This document shows positions 5,210 through 8,063 of a DNA stretch of 8,063 nt, piece after piece. The translations under genes and the position numbers were made by a program. Origin of the DNA: Maricaulis sp965657935 (GTDB taxonomy: Bacteria; Pseudomonadota; Alphaproteobacteria; Caulobacterales; Maricaulaceae); assembly GCA_965657935.1 (NCBI GenBank), contig CBFHQE010000121.1:1-8063 (forward strand), written 5' to 3'. Under the pieces are notes generated by a model. That model was not told where the DNA came from, did no database searches, and was given only the letters and a program-made list of their open reading frames with translations. How positions within the stretch are numbered: position 1 is the stretch's first letter; each line of letters opens with the position of its first letter.

Positions 5210-6766
5210 TCAATCCGGCTTGTTTTCACCGGTTGCGTCATCATCCGCGTCAGCCTCAGCGGCTGGTGCGTCGTCGACATGAGCACTCGCGTCATAATCA
5301 ACATCGAGCCCACCCGCCTTGATCTTGGCATCGTGTTCCTTGGTGATCTTGAAGACCATTCCGGACAGGAAGATCAGGGCAATCAGGTTCGGAGCCGCCA
5401 TCGCCGCATTGGCGATACCGCCCAGACGCCAGATCACATCGACCTGCTGGAAGGAACCGACGAAGACCATGGCAACCCAGACCAGACGGAATGGGACAAC
5501 CAGACCCTCACCACCGAGGAAGGCGATCGCGCGCTCACCATAATAGGACCAGCCCAGAATGGTGGTGAAGGCGAAGAATGCCAGAATAATGGCGATATAC
5601 CAGTCACCAAACGGGAAGGCCGACTGATAGGAGGCCTGAGTGACCTGAATGCCTTCGAGGCCAGCCAGCCAGGCATATCCGATCGTCTCGCCTGCCTCGT
5701 TGTATACGAAGTCGCCGGTCACTGTCAGGATGACGAGGGCCGTCATCGTACAAATGACCATGGTGTCCAGGAAAGTACCGACCATGGCGATCTTGCCCTG
5801 CTGGACCGGGTCCTTGGTACGCGCTGCAGCGTGAGCGATCGGGGCAGAACCCTGACCCGCCTCATTGGAGAAGAGACCACGCTCAACACCAAAGCGAATA
5901 CCGGCGGAAAGGGATGCGCCCAGGAAACCACCCGCCGCAGCTTGCGGCTCGAACAGGCCGCCGAAAATCAGACCGAAGGCCGCAGGAATTTCATTGGCGT
6001 TCATTACCAGGGTAATGACCGCAACGATCACATAAGTAATCGCCATCAGCGGAACGACACGACCGGCGACTGTGCCGATAGATTTGATGCCGCCGAGAAT
6101 AACGATGAAGGTCAATCCGGCAATCACCGCACCAACGATCATCTTGGAGACCATGCTGTTCGGGTCGAGGATTTCGGCATTGCCCAGCGCACCAACGATA
6201 CCATTGGTCAGCGAGTTGGACTGGATCATGTTGCCCGTTGCCAACGCGGAGAAGAGCGTGCCCACCGCGAACAATACGGCCAGCCACATCCACCATTTTC
6301 CAAGGCCATTCTTGATGTAATACATCGGGCCACCAGCGACCGAGGACTTGCCGTCCTTGGGATGCTCGCGATAGCGAACCGCCAACATGGATTCTGAATA
6401 GGCCGACGCCATGCCGACCATGGCAGTCACCCACATCCAGAAAATCGCAGCCGGTCCACCCAGGGTGATCGCGGTCGCGACACCTGCAAGGTTACCCGTA
6501 CCGACCTGACCGGACAAAGCGGTGGCCAGGGCCTGGAACGGAGAAATCGCTCCATCTTCTTTCTTGTCGGTACTCGCGAACAGCGAGCGGAATGCGCGCG
6601 GCAGCTGGCGGATCGGCATGAAGCGCAAGCCGATCATCAAATAAAGGCCGGTACCAAGCAGAAGAATGGTAATCGGGCCAACCGGCAGAATCGTCTGATC
6701 GCCCCAGTTACCCCCCCACAGGAAGTCACTGAACGTCTCGATGCCGCCCACAATTGTTTCGTACAT
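5210..6766 (-). CDS. Sodium:alanine/glycine symporter (AGCS family)
   Basis: This inner-membrane carrier, of the AgcS/AlsT/DagA type, couples sodium entry to uptake of alanine or glycine. The 518-residue protein has about ten to eleven hydrophobic segments. The family signatures are SGQVGTGNLAGVATA (85-99), GGPAAIFWMWVTA just after it, NEAGQGSAPIAHAAA (301-315) and TTILGWSYYGERA (about 401-413). The ATG at 6766 is chosen because GGAGG lies about ten bases upstream and MYETIVGGIETF is a typical beginning; the open frame continues to 6871 without support. The last ~35 residues form a hydrophilic, very acidic tail rich in Asp and Ala, predicted to be disordered and likely cytoplasmic. It is transcribed alone and ends at the bidirectional terminator. 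Exact amino-acid specificity cannot be read from sequence. Confidence 0.95.
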   Translation of the reverse strand: MYETIVGGIETFSDFLWGGNWGDQTILPVGPITILLLGTGLYLMIGLRFMPIRQLPRAFRSLFASTDKKEDGAISPFQALATALSGQVGTGNLAGVATAITLGGPAAIFWMWVTAMVGMASAYSESMLAVRYREHPKDGKSSVAGGPMYYIKNGLGKWWMWLAVLFAVGTLFSALATGNMIQSNSLTNGIVGALGNAEILDPNSMVSKMIVGAVIAGLTFIVILGGIKSIGTVAGRVVPLMAITYVIVAVITLVMNANEIPAAFGLIFGGLFEPQAAAGGFLGASLSAGIRFGVERGLFSNEAGQGSAPIAHAAARTKDPVQQGKIAMVGTFLDTMVICTMTALVILTVTGDFVYNEAGETIGYAWLAGLEGIQVTQASYQSAFPFGDWYIAIILAFFAFTTILGWSYYGERAIAFLGGEGLVVPFRLVWVAMVFVGSFQQVDVIWRLGGIANAAMAAPNLIALIFLSGMVFKITKEHDAKIKAGGLDVDYDASAHVDDAPAAEADADDDATGENKPD

Positions 6767-7015
6767 GGAACTCGTCCCCTCCCAGGACACAATTTCACTT
6801 GGCGCGCACCATAGGAAGTCAGACCGCACGCTCAAAGCGTTTTGTGCGTTTCGGTGACAGTTCGGGCGCATCGGGGTTTAAACTTCGCGCGAAGGGCGAG
6901 ATTTCAGTCAATAATACGATCCGGAATATGTGACCGCATTGTAACCGCCAGGATGACATTCGGTTAGGTCCGAAACCCTACAGCTGTCACGACCTTAGCT
7001 CGGAAGGGATCCTTG
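6767..7015. promoter_or_regulatory. Divergent intergenic region between the symporter and the S41 protease
   Basis: This 249-base gap must carry promoters for both outward-facing genes. At its end nearest the symporter is the ribosome binding site GGAGG (minus strand), and at the other end GGAAGGG (7002-7008, plus strand). Two adjoining palindromes, at 6876-6883 and 6883-6894, lie near its middle. The part from about 6900 to 6945 is AT-richer. No promoter hexamers can be paired with confidence and no RNA gene was recognised. Confidence 0.45.
6876..6894. repeat. Two adjoining palindromes, possible operator
   Basis: GTTTAAAC (6876-6883) and CTTCGCGCGAAG (6883-6894) are both perfect palindromes and share one base. 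They sit near the centre of the gap between two divergent genes, where a dimeric regulator could bind. No known consensus was recognised. Confidence 0.35.
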
Positions 7016-8063
7016 ATGCTGAAGAAAGTATTGCTGGCCGGAACGGCTGTCCTCCTGCTGGCGTCTACCGGCTTTGCCCAGACATCCATATCTGTGGATG
7101 ATCGCGCTGCGGCGGTGCAGGAAATCGCGGCACTGATTGGTGACGAGTACTTCGATGCCGCTCGCGCGGAAGAGATTGAGAGCCGGCTCAATGAGCTGGT
7201 CAGCTCGGGCGCGCTGGATGAATACGACGAGGCAGAAAGCCTCTCCGCCTACCTGACCCGGTATCTGCTGGAGGAAGACCGTCACTTCTCGGTCAATTAT
7301 CGCGGCCTGGACGCGGTTCGCCAGGCGGTTGCCGCTGCCGAAGAGGCTGAGGCTCGCCGCGCCCAGCCGCGACCGGAGCGGGCGCCACGGGATCGCTTTG
7401 CGAGCCTTCGCCAGCAGAATTTCGGCTTTGATCGTGTCGAGATCCTCGATGGAAATATCGGTTATATCAAGATGGACATGTTCGCTCCGGTCGAGGGCGG
7501 TATGGACACAGCGAATGCCGCACTCGGCTTTGTCGCCGATACCAACGCTGTCATCTTTGACATGCGCGAAAACCGGGGCGGGGCACCCTCCATGGTGCAG
7601 TATCTGATCAGTCACTTCCTGCCGGATGGCGGCGACACACTGATCAATACTTTCGTGTCCCGCGACTATGAATACCCGAACCAGATGTGGTCGCTGAACC
7701 GGCACCCGATGGGGCACCGCCCTGATGTCCCGATCATCGTTTTGACCAGCCGCCAGTCCGGCTCGGCCGGCGAAGCCTTCCCCTATCATCTGCAAGCGCT
7801 CGAACGCGCGACAATTATTGGTGAAAGCACCTATGGCGCCGGCAATCCAGGCGGCACCTGGCTGACGGATCTCGGCTATGAAATCTTCATCTCGACCGGA
7901 TCAGCCCGCAACCCGATCACCGGCACCAACTGGGAAGGCACCGGCGTAACGCCAGATCTCGCCGTTGATGCTGATGACGCGCTTGATCACGCACTCCTCT
8001 CACTCTTTCCCCAGCTGATCGAGAACACACAAGACGAGAGGGCTCGCCGATCGCTTGAGTGCG
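7016..8063 (+). CDS. Exported S41-family serine protease, cut by the right edge
   Basis: The frame is open for 349 codons and leaves the window. ATG at 7016 follows GGAAGGG with a seven-base spacer. Residues 1-21 are a signal peptide (KK, a hydrophobic run, GFA|Q), so it acts in the periplasm or outside. A helical N-terminal domain with EDRHFS (H90) is followed by a charged Ala/Glu/Arg linker (about 104-127). The S41 core then follows: FDMRENRGG (D182, G188-G189), the nucleophile S250 in SGSAGE, and GESTYGAG (269-276). The last segment has no lysine like that of the Ser-Lys dyad of C-terminal processing proteases. Together with the absence of a visible PDZ domain, this places it nearer the IRBP/tricorn-like S41 enzymes. 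Substrate unknown. The final residues and any C-terminal domain are outside the window. Confidence 0.9.
   Translation, partial: MLKKVLLAGTAVLLLASTGFAQTSISVDDRAAAVQEIAALIGDEYFDAARAEEIESRLNELVSSGALDEYDEAESLSAYLTRYLLEEDRHFSVNYRGLDAVRQAVAAAEEAEARRAQPRPERAPRDRFASLRQQNFGFDRVEILDGNIGYIKMDMFAPVEGGMDTANAALGFVADTNAVIFDMRENRGGAPSMVQYLISHFLPDGGDTLINTFVSRDYEYPNQMWSLNRHPMGHRPDVPIIVLTSRQSGSAGEAFPYHLQALERATIIGESTYGAGNPGGTWLTDLGYEIFISTGSARNPITGTNWEGTGVTPDLAVDADDALDHALLSLFPQLIENTQDERARRSLEC

Noticed and set aside
5279..6397. 372-codon plus-strand open frame across the symporter
   Set aside because: It is antisense to the AGCS gene, hydrophilic and rich in Asp, His, Asn and Arg, as expected from the complement of membrane-protein codons.
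6995..7795. 266-codon minus-strand open frame at the right end
   Set aside because: The plus strand encodes an S41 protease with signal peptide, Shine-Dalgarno site and catalytic motifs, so this frame is a shadow.
1..8063. Mobile elements, CRISPR, tRNA, rRNA, toxin-antitoxin or defence islands
   Set aside because: No repeat arrays, terminal inverted repeats, transposase or integrase motifs, cloverleaf sequences or paired small toxin/antitoxin genes could be seen on either strand.

Overview
The window is a stretch of ordinary, GC-rich bacterial chromosome from an alphaproteobacterium. The gene complement and sequence style suggest a marine, Maricaulis/Hyphomonas-like lineage. That placement is inferred from family resemblance and has not been tested by search. 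Nearly all of the window is coding, genes are close together, and there is no transposase, integrase, phage gene, CRISPR array, tRNA or rRNA. Each well-known gene carries its expected catalytic or signature residues. The long opposite-strand ORFs over folD, bioB, the alanine symporter and the S41 protease are reading-frame shadows.

Layout. Positions 1-515 (minus): a standalone response-regulator receiver protein, followed by the first codons of another gene that leaves the left edge. Positions 617-2109 (minus): a compact cluster yggT -> yggU (DUF167) -> folD, with yggU and folD overlapping. Positions 2110-2356: a divergent control region. Positions 2357-3474 (plus): an XRE-type regulator with a long, possibly PAS-like C-terminal part, then an exported protein with weak FliL-like character. 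Positions 3481-4755 (minus): biotin synthase bioB and pterin-4a-carbinolamine dehydratase phhB, tightly coupled. Positions 4775-5161 (plus): a small VanZ-like membrane protein that starts only 19 bp from bioB. Positions 5161-5189: a strong bidirectional terminator. Positions 5210-6766 (minus): a sodium:alanine symporter of the AGCS family. Positions 6767-7015: a second divergent control region with two adjoining palindromes. Positions 7016-8063 (plus): an exported S41-family serine protease, cut by the right edge.

How the genes relate. The metabolic genes are housekeeping: folD supplies one-carbon folates, bioB makes biotin, phhB recycles an oxidised pterin cofactor, and the symporter imports alanine or glycine with sodium. 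No single pathway links them. I found no clear sign of a new defence, mobile or biosynthetic system. The points most worth a second look are the XRE regulator with its PAS-like tail beside an exported protein of unknown role, the missing conventional start codon of the DUF167 gene, and the very short bioB/VanZ divergent gap.
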